From Clostridium sp. CAG:590 (GTDB lineage Bacteria; Bacillota; Clostridia; Lachnospirales; Lachnospiraceae), in the NCBI GenBank assembly GCA_000431135.1, contig HF987815.1, forward strand, positions 115,261 to 120,812: 5,552 nt of DNA. Reading direction: 5' to 3'. The notes under the pieces were generated by a model. That model was not told where the DNA came from, did not search any database, and was given only the letters and a program-made list of their open reading frames with translations. This document shows, piece after piece, positions 1-5,420 of the stretch. Positions within the stretch are counted from its first letter, which is position 1; each line of letters opens with the position of its first letter. The translations under genes were made by a program, and so were the position numbers.

Positions 1-93
1 GGATACCGCCATAATGATCAATCCCGCAACCATATCCTTTGCCAGATTCTCCTTATTATATTGTCTTAGCGTCTTTGCGAATTGTACCTTCAA
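1..93 (-). CDS. SulP-family anion (sulfate-type) permease, N-terminal 31 residues only
   Basis: This is the start of a gene that runs off the left edge of the window. The visible peptide contains TLRQYNKENLAKDMVAGLII, which has the layout typical of the N-terminus of SulP/SLC26 permeases: a short cytosolic lead with a YNKE-type motif, then a D-x-x-AG-hydrophobic entry into the first membrane helix. SulP proteins are inner-membrane carriers for sulfate, bicarbonate or carboxylates and usually end in a STAS domain; neither the core nor STAS can be seen here. The start chosen is TTG at 93-91, because AAGAAGG lies 7 bases upstream (107-101) and no ATG is as well placed. The first in-frame ATG is inside the conserved motif, with an AAGGAG about 15 bases away, which is too far. 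It begins 20 bases after the VOC gene stop, so it is probably in the same operon as paaK. The substrate cannot be told from 31 residues. Confidence 0.72.
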   Translation of the reverse strand, partial: MKVQFAKTLRQYNKENLAKDMVAGLIIMAVS

Positions 94-100
94 GTGTGTT

Positions 101-107
101 CCTTCTT
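101..107 (-). promoter_or_regulatory. Ribosome binding site deciding the TTG start of the SulP gene
   Basis: AAGAAGG on the minus strand, 7 bases before TTG at 93-91. It sits in the 20-base gap after the VOC stop codon. It is the main reason for placing a non-ATG start here. Confidence 0.6.
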
Positions 108-113
108 TCTTCT

Positions 114-410
114 TTACCCCTCACAAAAGAACTCAATCTCTTCTCCAAGCGGTCCCTTGCAAAATGCAATTCTTGCCGGGAGTTTCGGCTGTGATGTAAT
201 CTCAATATCCTTTGGCTCTATGAACACCTCATAGCCAGCCTCGCGTACCGCTTGTACACAGGCATCTACATCATCCGTTGCCAATGCAAAATGCCGGATT
301 GTACCCTGTGGTAAATTATCCTGTCCGTCCGAAAAGATCTCAATGATCCCCGATCCCGTATCTAACATGATTCCTGCATCCCAGCTTCTGACAACTGGGA
401 TGCCGATCAT
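114..410 (-). CDS. VOC (glyoxalase/bleomycin-resistance fold) protein, N-terminally truncated
   Basis: A 98-residue protein of the vicinal-oxygen-chelate superfamily, which includes glyoxalase I, methylmalonyl-CoA epimerase and ring-cleaving dioxygenases. The usual single-domain length is about 120-135. Visible landmarks are GIPVVRSWD near the N-terminus (normally just after the first helix, following a Y-x-x-x-LG element), the IIEIF strand with candidate metal ligand E24, IRHFALATDD opening the second module with H40, EAGYEVFIEPKDI, and the closing strand EEIEFF with E93. Three of the four usual metal-ligand positions are present. The first strand and helix (about 25-30 residues), which carry the first His/Gln ligand, are absent. 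Extension is impossible: an in-frame TGA lies at 416-414, and the upstream DNA encodes a normal PaaK C-terminus. The ATG overlaps the paaK stop as ATGA, with GAGGA directly adjacent, so translation probably depends on reinitiation after paaK. It could be a decayed enzyme, a half-domain that dimerises, or a CoA-thioester-related partner of PaaK. The fold assignment is firm, the function is not. Confidence 0.72.
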   Translation of the reverse strand: MIGIPVVRSWDAGIMLDTGSGIIEIFSDGQDNLPQGTIRHFALATDDVDACVQAVREAGYEVFIEPKDIEITSQPKLPARIAFCKGPLGEEIEFFCEG

Positions 411-1648
411 TCCTCACGATGATCAATGACACGTTTTGCTTTCTTCTCAAATCTCGGAAGTGTTCCAACCGGAACTACCGTTACCTTCGGAGTTACACTC
501 ATTCTTGACTTGAACAAGCCCTTAATGGTGTGAGCCGTCTTCTCAAAGTCAACACGTCCCTCTGCCTCTGCCGTTACCAGAATAATATCACGGTTGATGC
601 TCTCATCATGTGCAATGTTAATGCTATACTCACTCGATACGCCATCTACCATGCCAAGAATCTCTTCTACCTGACTCGGGAACATATTGACACCGTGTAC
701 CTTGAACATGTCATCACTACGTCCTTTGATAACATCCAGACGCGGATGTTTTCTGCCACATGGACATTCACCCGGAATAATTCTTGAAATATCATGGGTA
801 CGGAAACGAAGCAATGGTGCTCCTTCCTTCACTAAAGTAGTGATCACGATCTCTCCCTCTTCTCCATCCGGTACCGGCTGTAAGGTCTTCGGATCAATGA
901 TCTCAATGTAAACATAATCATCCCAATAATGCATACCTGCATTTTCCGAGCAACTGATTCCAATGCCAGGACCATAGATCTCTGTCAATCCATAAATGTC
1001 ATATAATTCAATACCCAGTTCATGACCAATATAGTTACGCATCTTCTCGCTCCAACGTTCAGAACCGATCACACCTTTCTTCAAATGAATCTGATCCCGG
1101 ATTCCACGGCGATTGATCTCTTCTGCCAGCAATAATGCATAAGATGATGTTGCCGTCAATACCGTTGCCTTTAGATCGATCATCATCTGGATCTGCTTAT
1201 CTGTATTGCCCGGCCCCATTGGAATTGCCATAGCACCAAGTTTCTCACAGCCTGCCTGAAATCCGATCCCTGCTGTCCACAGACCATATCCCGGTGTGAT
1301 CTGGATCCGATCCTTATTCGTGATGCCTGCTGTCTCATAGCAGCGTGCAAACATCGTTGCCCAATCATCTACATCCTTTGCAGTATAAGGAATGATAACC
1401 GGTTTCCCTGTTGTACCGGAAGAAGAATGAATTCGAACAACCTCTTCATCCGGAACTGCCTGAATGCCAAGCGGATAGGCATTGCGAAGATCCTCTTTAC
1501 TGGAAAATGGAAGCTTCTCAAAATCCTCCTGGCCGGATACCCCTTTAATCCCGGCCTCTTTGTATAGCTTTCCATAATAACTGTCTGCCTGAATCAATCT
1601 CTTGATCTGTGCATCCACCTGTGACAACTGTGTACTATTTAATTTCAT
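407..1648 (-). CDS. paaK: Phenylacetate--CoA ligase family enzyme (AMP-forming, PaaK type)
   Basis: A cytosolic 413-residue adenylate-forming ligase of the PaaK branch of the ANL superfamily. The family activates phenylacetate or related aryl acids with ATP and then forms the CoA thioester. Visible motifs in order: PYG-like AYPLGI (58-62), P-loop SSSGTTGKP (75-83), the PaaK-typical GYGLWTAG stretch (120-127), SERW (196-199), A5 motif YGLTE (219-223), RFRTHD with the ribose-binding Asp (281-286), CPCGR (295-299), the hinge/A8 region KGRSDDMFKVHGVNMFP (308-324), and a C-terminal LPRFEKKAKR in which K403 aligns with the catalytic A10 lysine. All the active-site motifs are intact. At 413 residues it is slightly shorter than the usual 430-440, mostly at the N-terminus. 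The ATG is supported by AAGGAGG 8 bases upstream. The stop overlaps the VOC start by four bases. No other phenylacetate genes are in view, so the true substrate (phenylacetate, indoleacetate, benzoate-like or another acid) is open. Confidence 0.92.
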   Translation of the reverse strand: MKLNSTQLSQVDAQIKRLIQADSYYGKLYKEAGIKGVSGQEDFEKLPFSSKEDLRNAYPLGIQAVPDEEVVRIHSSSGTTGKPVIIPYTAKDVDDWATMFARCYETAGITNKDRIQITPGYGLWTAGIGFQAGCEKLGAMAIPMGPGNTDKQIQMMIDLKATVLTATSSYALLLAEEINRRGIRDQIHLKKGVIGSERWSEKMRNYIGHELGIELYDIYGLTEIYGPGIGISCSENAGMHYWDDYVYIEIIDPKTLQPVPDGEEGEIVITTLVKEGAPLLRFRTHDISRIIPGECPCGRKHPRLDVIKGRSDDMFKVHGVNMFPSQVEEILGMVDGVSSEYSINIAHDESINRDIILVTAEAEGRVDFEKTAHTIKGLFKSRMSVTPKVTVVPVGTLPRFEKKAKRVIDHREE

Positions 1649-1656
1649 ATACTGAT

Positions 1657-1663
1657 CCTCCTT
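1657..1663 (-). promoter_or_regulatory. Ribosome binding site of the paaK gene
   Basis: AAGGAGG (followed by ATCAGTAT) just before the ATG at 1648. It is a near-perfect Shine-Dalgarno sequence and fixes the start of the ligase, even though the protein begins about 15 residues later than many relatives. Confidence 0.8.
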
Positions 1664-1679
1664 ATATCCCTAGATATAT

Positions 1680-1710
1680 TGTAATGATGGGGTCAAATCC
1701 TTACATCACA
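1680..1710. repeat. Imperfect inverted repeat in the GH5-paaK gap, possible operator
   Basis: On the plus strand TGTAATG (1680-1686) and CATCACA (1704-1710) form inverted arms matching at 6 of 7 positions, separated by 17 bases. They lie in the 88-base gap between GH5 and paaK. The gap contains no convincing -35/-10 pair and no GC-rich hairpin with a T-run, so I cannot say whether paaK has its own promoter. The repeat could be a regulator site or chance in AT-rich DNA. Confidence 0.25.
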
Positions 1711-1736
1711 TTTAACAAACCTTGCTGATCATGGTC

Positions 1737-2771
1737 TTACAGGTACTTTACCAATTCATCACGAATGGCTGCATAATGCTCATCCACAATACCATAATCT
1801 TTGTTCTTATAGTTCCACAATGCTCTTCCAATTCCCATCTTGTCAAAGGCAGAGTTAATATCCTTGATCCAGCGTAGGGAATCTTCAACCGGTGCCTGAT
1901 CAATAACACCATACTCACCACAGTAAAGTGCAACACCTCTTTCCTCTGCTGTCTTCACAGCCTGTGCAAATAGCACTTCGAACATTTGCGGTCCAACCTC
2001 TTTAATATCTTCTACATAAATGGCAGCCGTAGATTCCCTGTTAAATAATGCACTCTTTTCCCGATATAATTCGAGAGAACCTGGATAAGACATCTCAAAA
2101 TCCTTCGGCATTCCTTCTACCCAGTAAGCTTTCTGATGCGTAAATACAAACGGATCATAACAATGGAAATTATACACTAACTTATCTGCAAACGGCTCGA
2201 TGAGTAGTGGCACACTCGTCACATTATTGTATCTGACACCACCAAATACAATATAAGTATCCGGTGCAATCTCACGAATGGCTGTTGTTGTATTTCTGAT
2301 AATGGTATTCCACTCATCCACTACACTCGGACTTACCACCTCATTTAACAACTCAAATGCAACCGTATCACTATACTTGCCATAGCGCCTTGCAATCTCT
2401 GACCAGGTCTGAATAAACCGTTCCTGTAAATCTTTGTCATGGAAAAACTTCTCAAGATCACCATGATCCAATGGATCAAATGTATATCCGTAAACTTTAT
2501 GTAAGTCTAACAACATATGTAATCCATACTTCTTACACCATGCAATGCAGTTATCAATATACTGAAATCCATCTTCCTTAAATGTTCCATCTTCCTTTTC
2601 AATAATACTATAGTCAACCGGAACCCGTACATGATCCAATCCCCAATCTGCAATTCTCTTGATGTCTTCTTCCAAAATAAATGTATCAAAATGTTCTTTC
2701 TCATAACTCACACACTGTGATAACCATCCACCTAAATTCACACCATGTTCAAATCCTTCAAATCGTTTCAT
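1737..2771 (-). CDS. Glycoside hydrolase family 5 (cellulase-type beta-glucanase/glucosidase), cytosolic
   Basis: A 344-residue single-domain (beta/alpha)8 enzyme of GH5, a retaining beta-glycosidase family. Diagnostic elements: GVNLGGWL at 10-17 (N-terminal strand), DHVRVPVDY at 46-54 with the conserved Arg, LLDLH at 87-91, the acid/base motif FELLNE with E144, NFHCYDPF at 201-208 (conserved His and Tyr), the nucleophile motif CGEYG with E286, and ALWNYKN at 317-323 with the substrate-stacking Trp. Both catalytic glutamates and the surrounding residues are intact. There is no signal peptide, membrane segment or carbohydrate-binding module, so the enzyme should act in the cytosol on imported oligosaccharides or glycosides rather than on polymer. 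The start is secured by AAGGAGG 6 bases before the ATG, and a good promoter precedes it. No sugar transporter or regulator is adjacent in the window. Family membership is near certain; the exact specificity and subfamily are not readable by eye. Confidence 0.92.
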   Translation of the reverse strand: MKRFEGFEHGVNLGGWLSQCVSYEKEHFDTFILEEDIKRIADWGLDHVRVPVDYSIIEKEDGTFKEDGFQYIDNCIAWCKKYGLHMLLDLHKVYGYTFDPLDHGDLEKFFHDKDLQERFIQTWSEIARRYGKYSDTVAFELLNEVVSPSVVDEWNTIIRNTTTAIREIAPDTYIVFGGVRYNNVTSVPLLIEPFADKLVYNFHCYDPFVFTHQKAYWVEGMPKDFEMSYPGSLELYREKSALFNRESTAAIYVEDIKEVGPQMFEVLFAQAVKTAEERGVALYCGEYGVIDQAPVEDSLRWIKDINSAFDKMGIGRALWNYKNKDYGIVDEHYAAIRDELVKYL

Positions 2772-2777
2772 ACTTGT

Positions 2778-2784
2778 CCTCCTT
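2778..2784 (-). promoter_or_regulatory. Ribosome binding site of the GH5 gene
   Basis: AAGGAGG followed by ACAAGT and then ATG at 2771. Strong and ideally spaced, it confirms that the protein begins MKRFEGFEHG with no missing signal peptide. Confidence 0.8.
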
Positions 2785-2833
2785 GTGTTCTCAGCAAAGT
2801 CCTGTATTCTACCAAATTCTTTGCGTCATTATT

Positions 2834-2862
2834 ATTGTATATTCTCTTCTGTCTACTGTCTA
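2834..2862 (-). promoter_or_regulatory. Sigma-A-type promoter of the GH5 gene
   Basis: On the minus strand a -35 box TAGACA (2862-2857, 5 of 6 to consensus) and a -10 box TACAAT (2839-2834, 5 of 6) are separated by exactly 17 bases. Transcription would start near 2827, giving a leader of about 55 bases. It lies in the 130-base gap after the LtaS-like gene, where no clear intrinsic terminator is visible, so some read-through from upstream is possible. Confidence 0.6.
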
Positions 2863-2901
2863 CAATATTTTTTCAAAATAACAATCTATATCTATCTTTT
2901 A

Positions 2902-5109
2902 TCAGGGTTTCACCACACTATAATAATCCTTCTGTAACACCAGTGCTGAATACCGGAACCGGTTCTCCACCATCTGCATACACTGTTGCAGATACGATTC
3001 ATCTTCTGTTCCACCCATCCACACCGTTTCTCCGGTCGTTGCGTTATACCTCACCCGATCTGTCAGAAAACTCTGATCCTTGAACATCACCAGTCCCATA
3101 TCATCTGACAACATATCTCTTCCTGCCAACAACCGGGAATCATAGTCAAGTCCCATCAGATTTGATATGGTCGGCAGCAGATCCAGATTGGAACAGCATT
3201 TCTCCACCGTCATAGGGAATTCGTCCATGTTCTCCATCGCTGCACTCCATATCAGACAGGTATTCCGGTATAACTCAAAATCATCCTGCTCCACAGTGAT
3301 CACATCGATATCTGAATCACCTGCATCCGCATTCCCCTCACGTTCCATATGCAATACATCATTCTCATCTATCACATGTCCGGTCGCTTTCCGCAATTCA
3401 TCATAAGCACCCTTCTTCAGCCCATACGGATAATGATCCGGTGCCACCACAAACAAGGTATGCTCCAATTGTCCCTTCTGCTTCAACTGATCAACGAGAT
3501 ACTCCAAGGCATATTCCAGTTCCTGATTTGCCTCTAAGTAGCAGGCTGCATTTTCCGTAAGGTCCATACCTTCTGTCACTTCCCGGTTCTTCACTGCCAT
3601 GGAATTATACCCATATGTATACGGTAAATGACCGCTCATCGTCATATAGTAAGTATGAAATGGTGCCTTATTCACATACTCATCTGCTGTAATCTCCATC
3701 AGCTCCAGATCCGACTCTGGATACATCGATTCAAAGGTAAGTCCTGCCCCGACTGCCTTAAAAGTATATCCAAGCTTCGGATGCGTCTTGGTCCGGTCAT
3801 AATAATAAGAATCATGATCGTGATACGCATTGCAGACATATCCTTTCTGTTGTAGCTGGTTCCCCAATGCCATCGGAAGTTCCCCTTCCGATGCATGCTC
3901 AAGACTCCAGTCCCCATCCACCGGAATCTGTCCGAGACAGTTCACATATTCCCCATCAATCGTACTCAGATACCAGCTCGGTGTATAGAAATTCTCAAAC
4001 TGTACTCCCTCTTTCCACATCTGATACAATACCGGTGTCCGCTCCTTATCAATGATCACATCACTGAAACTTTCTGCCGTAATATAAACGAGATTATATC
4101 CCTCAAACATTCCGGTATACGAATTCTCTGCCGTTGGCGATATTCTTGAAAAATAGGAATGCATATCCTTTAATTCTTCGTCTGTACTTTCCTTTGCAAG
4201 CTCTGCAAAATCAATATTCCATTCATGGTACCGGGTCTCTTTCTTTTCAGATATACCATCCTCCTGCACGGAACCGTCTTCTTTCTTCGGTTCCACATTT
4301 CCCGCAAGATTGCCCTTAACATCCTCCGGATCAGAGATTCCCATATCCCCTTTTCTCTCCTGTGCCAGATCTTCCTTATCACTTCCACCAAGCCATTCTT
4401 CCACCCACAGATAGCCTCGGTTCCATTGTCTTTCCGTAATTCCAAGTCCATCACATATATTCTCAGCCATATCCTTGGTCAATGTTTCCGTCATGCCCAA
4501 TTTGTACATAGACTGTTCCGTCCGGTGAAAATGAACCTTCGTATCAAAAGCACTGTGAAACCCGGTTCCCTCGATCAGTAAAATCACCGTTCCTACAACC
4601 GGAAGCAGAAGTACACCTGCTGCATATAATAAACGTTCTCTCCTGCCAACTTGTATATCCTCTCCATCACTCTTCTTGTCAAAGTAAGCATCTGCCACAA
4701 CATACACGATCCAGAGCAATATCATACAAAGAATTGCCGCCGCCTTCTCCTTACCCGCCTGCAGGATCGTGGAAGTAAAATCCATCGCCTGGCCTGCCCC
4801 CTTCGATACCGACTTCAAGGAAAGGAAATTGCCAAATACCTGCTGATAGATCATCTGTGTTATCCCATATATTATCATCAACAAAAGCAATACGCCTCTT
4901 ACTACACGGTTCCAACTTCTATGTTTTGTACTGCTTACTAAAAGTACAAAAAAAGAAAAAGGCAATGTAAATAAGATTCCATTGCATATATTGGTGTCCA
5001 TTTTGCCAAATGCCGCAACATGAAACACCACCTCTAACACCATCATAAACAATGGTATCAGCCATCTTGCCTGAAATGCAATCTTACCACTCTTACCTTT
5101 TTCCAACAT
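2902..5109 (-). CDS. LtaS-like membrane enzyme (LTA synthase family, alkaline phosphatase/sulfatase superfamily)
   Basis: A polytopic membrane protein of 735 residues from the start chosen here. The N-terminal part has five hydrophobic segments (about 16-35, 42-60, 69-88, 122-143, 159-184), the layout of lipoteichoic acid synthases. An acidic, low-complexity linker follows (about 240-295), then an extracellular sulfatase-fold domain. LtaS-type active-site elements are visible: NLVYITAES with metal ligand E346, the nucleophile region LSTIDGEY with T383, YYDRTKTHPKLGY with R439 (substrate phosphate contact in LtaS), MSGHLPY with H494, and APDHYPYG with D558-H559. Family members transfer phosphoglycerol or similar phosphate-linked groups to membrane or wall polymers, or cleave such groups, outside the cell. 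Length exceeds LtaS (about 650) because of the linker and an acidic insertion near 583-610. The ATG at 5109 is preferred: AAGAAGGA ends 6 bases before it, but abuts an alternative ATG at 5115 (two residues longer). True polymer synthesis versus a related transferase or hydrolase role is not decided by sequence. Confidence 0.88.
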   Translation of the reverse strand: MLEKGKSGKIAFQARWLIPLFMMVLEVVFHVAAFGKMDTNICNGILFTLPFSFFVLLVSSTKHRSWNRVVRGVLLLLMIIYGITQMIYQQVFGNFLSLKSVSKGAGQAMDFTSTILQAGKEKAAAILCMILLWIVYVVADAYFDKKSDGEDIQVGRRERLLYAAGVLLLPVVGTVILLIEGTGFHSAFDTKVHFHRTEQSMYKLGMTETLTKDMAENICDGLGITERQWNRGYLWVEEWLGGSDKEDLAQERKGDMGISDPEDVKGNLAGNVEPKKEDGSVQEDGISEKKETRYHEWNIDFAELAKESTDEELKDMHSYFSRISPTAENSYTGMFEGYNLVYITAESFSDVIIDKERTPVLYQMWKEGVQFENFYTPSWYLSTIDGEYVNCLGQIPVDGDWSLEHASEGELPMALGNQLQQKGYVCNAYHDHDSYYYDRTKTHPKLGYTFKAVGAGLTFESMYPESDLELMEITADEYVNKAPFHTYYMTMSGHLPYTYGYNSMAVKNREVTEGMDLTENAACYLEANQELEYALEYLVDQLKQKGQLEHTLFVVAPDHYPYGLKKGAYDELRKATGHVIDENDVLHMEREGNADAGDSDIDVITVEQDDFELYRNTCLIWSAAMENMDEFPMTVEKCCSNLDLLPTISNLMGLDYDSRLLAGRDMLSDDMGLVMFKDQSFLTDRVRYNATTGETVWMGGTEDESYLQQCMQMVENRFRYSALVLQKDYYSVVKP

Positions 5110-5115
5110 AATCAT

Positions 5116-5123
5116 TCCTTCTT
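5116..5123 (-). promoter_or_regulatory. Ribosome binding site deciding the start of the LtaS-like gene
   Basis: AAGAAGGA directly abuts the ATG at 5115-5113 (no spacer), but lies 6 bases from the second ATG at 5109-5107. The spacing favours the second ATG, so the protein probably begins MLEKGKSG rather than MIMLEKG. Confidence 0.6.
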
Positions 5124-5130
5124 CTATCCA

Positions 5131-5169
5131 TGTGTTTGTAAGCCTACTTTTTCACTATATCGAAACACA
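5131..5169. repeat. Inverted repeat bracketing the -10 and start region of the LtaS-like gene
   Basis: On the plus strand TGTGTTT (5131-5137) and AAACACA (5163-5169) are perfect 7-base inverted arms 25 bases apart. One arm falls in the promoter spacer and the other in the early leader. This could be a two-half-site operator or a weak leader hairpin. It is AT-rich, so chance is possible. Confidence 0.3.
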
Positions 5170-5182
5170 CTTTTGAAGTCAA
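5154..5182 (-). promoter_or_regulatory. Sigma-A-type promoter of the LtaS-like gene
   Basis: On the minus strand TTGACT (5182-5177, 5 of 6 to consensus) and TATAGT (5159-5154, 5 of 6) are separated by 17 bases. The predicted start is near 5147, giving a leader of about 40 bases. The -35 box begins just 5 bases beyond the stop of the ORF6N-like remnant, so the LtaS-like gene is independent of the right-edge genes. Confidence 0.65.
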
Positions 5183-5186
5183 GGTT

Positions 5187-5414
5187 TTATCTCTTCCCAA
5201 ACGGAACTATCGTAAACTCAAGAGATATCATATCTGAGTTGATTTTGTTAATTTCTATTCTGTTGTTAGCAGTTTCCATGCTTAACTGAAGTATTTCCCA
5301 CTGACCAATAAGATCTCGATTTTCTAATATGTAATCTTTCATTTTCTTAAAGGTTCTTATTAACGCCTTGCTCTGCTTAACAGCCAACGGTCCTTTTAAA
5401 ACAGTCATCAGCAA
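5187..5414 (-). pseudogene. ORF6N-type phage/antirepressor protein remnant (C-terminal part only)
   Basis: A 75-residue reading frame. From memory, its stretch LLMTVLKGPLAVKQSKALIR, continuing into TFKKMKDYILENRDLIG and QLSMETANN, resembles the region just after the ORF6N domain in phage- and mobile-element-associated proteins. In those, the preceding N-terminal domain (about 90-100 residues) ends in a TEQGI-type motif followed by a MLMTVL-like helix. Here that N-terminal domain is missing: in frame upstream are only ATT and GCC, then the TAG that ends the HTH ORF. After about residue 62 the sequence (EFTIVPFGKR) no longer looks like the coiled tail of the family, so it is probably broken at both ends. 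A TTG at 5414 with GAGGA about 10 bases upstream could still allow a short product; the first in-frame ATG is at 5408. I call it a remnant, but a small expressed protein is not excluded. Confidence 0.5.
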
Positions 5415-5420
5415 AATGGC

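Noticed and set aside
14..199. Plus-strand 61-codon frame at the left edge
   Set aside because: It opposes the SulP start and the VOC C-terminus, both supported by family motifs, and has no protein similarity that I recognise.
1664..1736. Terminator or strong promoter between GH5 and paaK
   Set aside because: TTGACC near 1693-1698 on the minus strand has no -10 box at 16-18 bases, and TACAAT further down has no -35 at the right distance. The CCATGATCAGCAAGG stretch gives only a weak mismatched hairpin without a T-run.
2863..2901. Intrinsic terminator after the LtaS-like gene
   Set aside because: The region is AT-rich with a short A-run, but I find no GC-rich stem followed by a T-run on the transcribed strand.
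2745..3083. Plus-strand open frame of 112 codons overlapping the GH5 start and the LtaS-like gene end
   Set aside because: It is antisense to two well-supported genes, has no family resemblance, and crosses the GH5 promoter. It is a shadow frame.
4170..4454. Minus-strand 94-codon frame over the acidic linker of the LtaS-like gene
   Set aside because: An out-of-frame reading of the charged linker; the Lys/Arg/Trp-rich product has no recognisable fold.
4225..4581. Plus-strand open frame of 118 codons inside the LtaS-like gene
   Set aside because: Antisense to the linker and fifth-helix region of a clear gene. Its composition reflects the complementary codons, with no domain or ribosome binding site.
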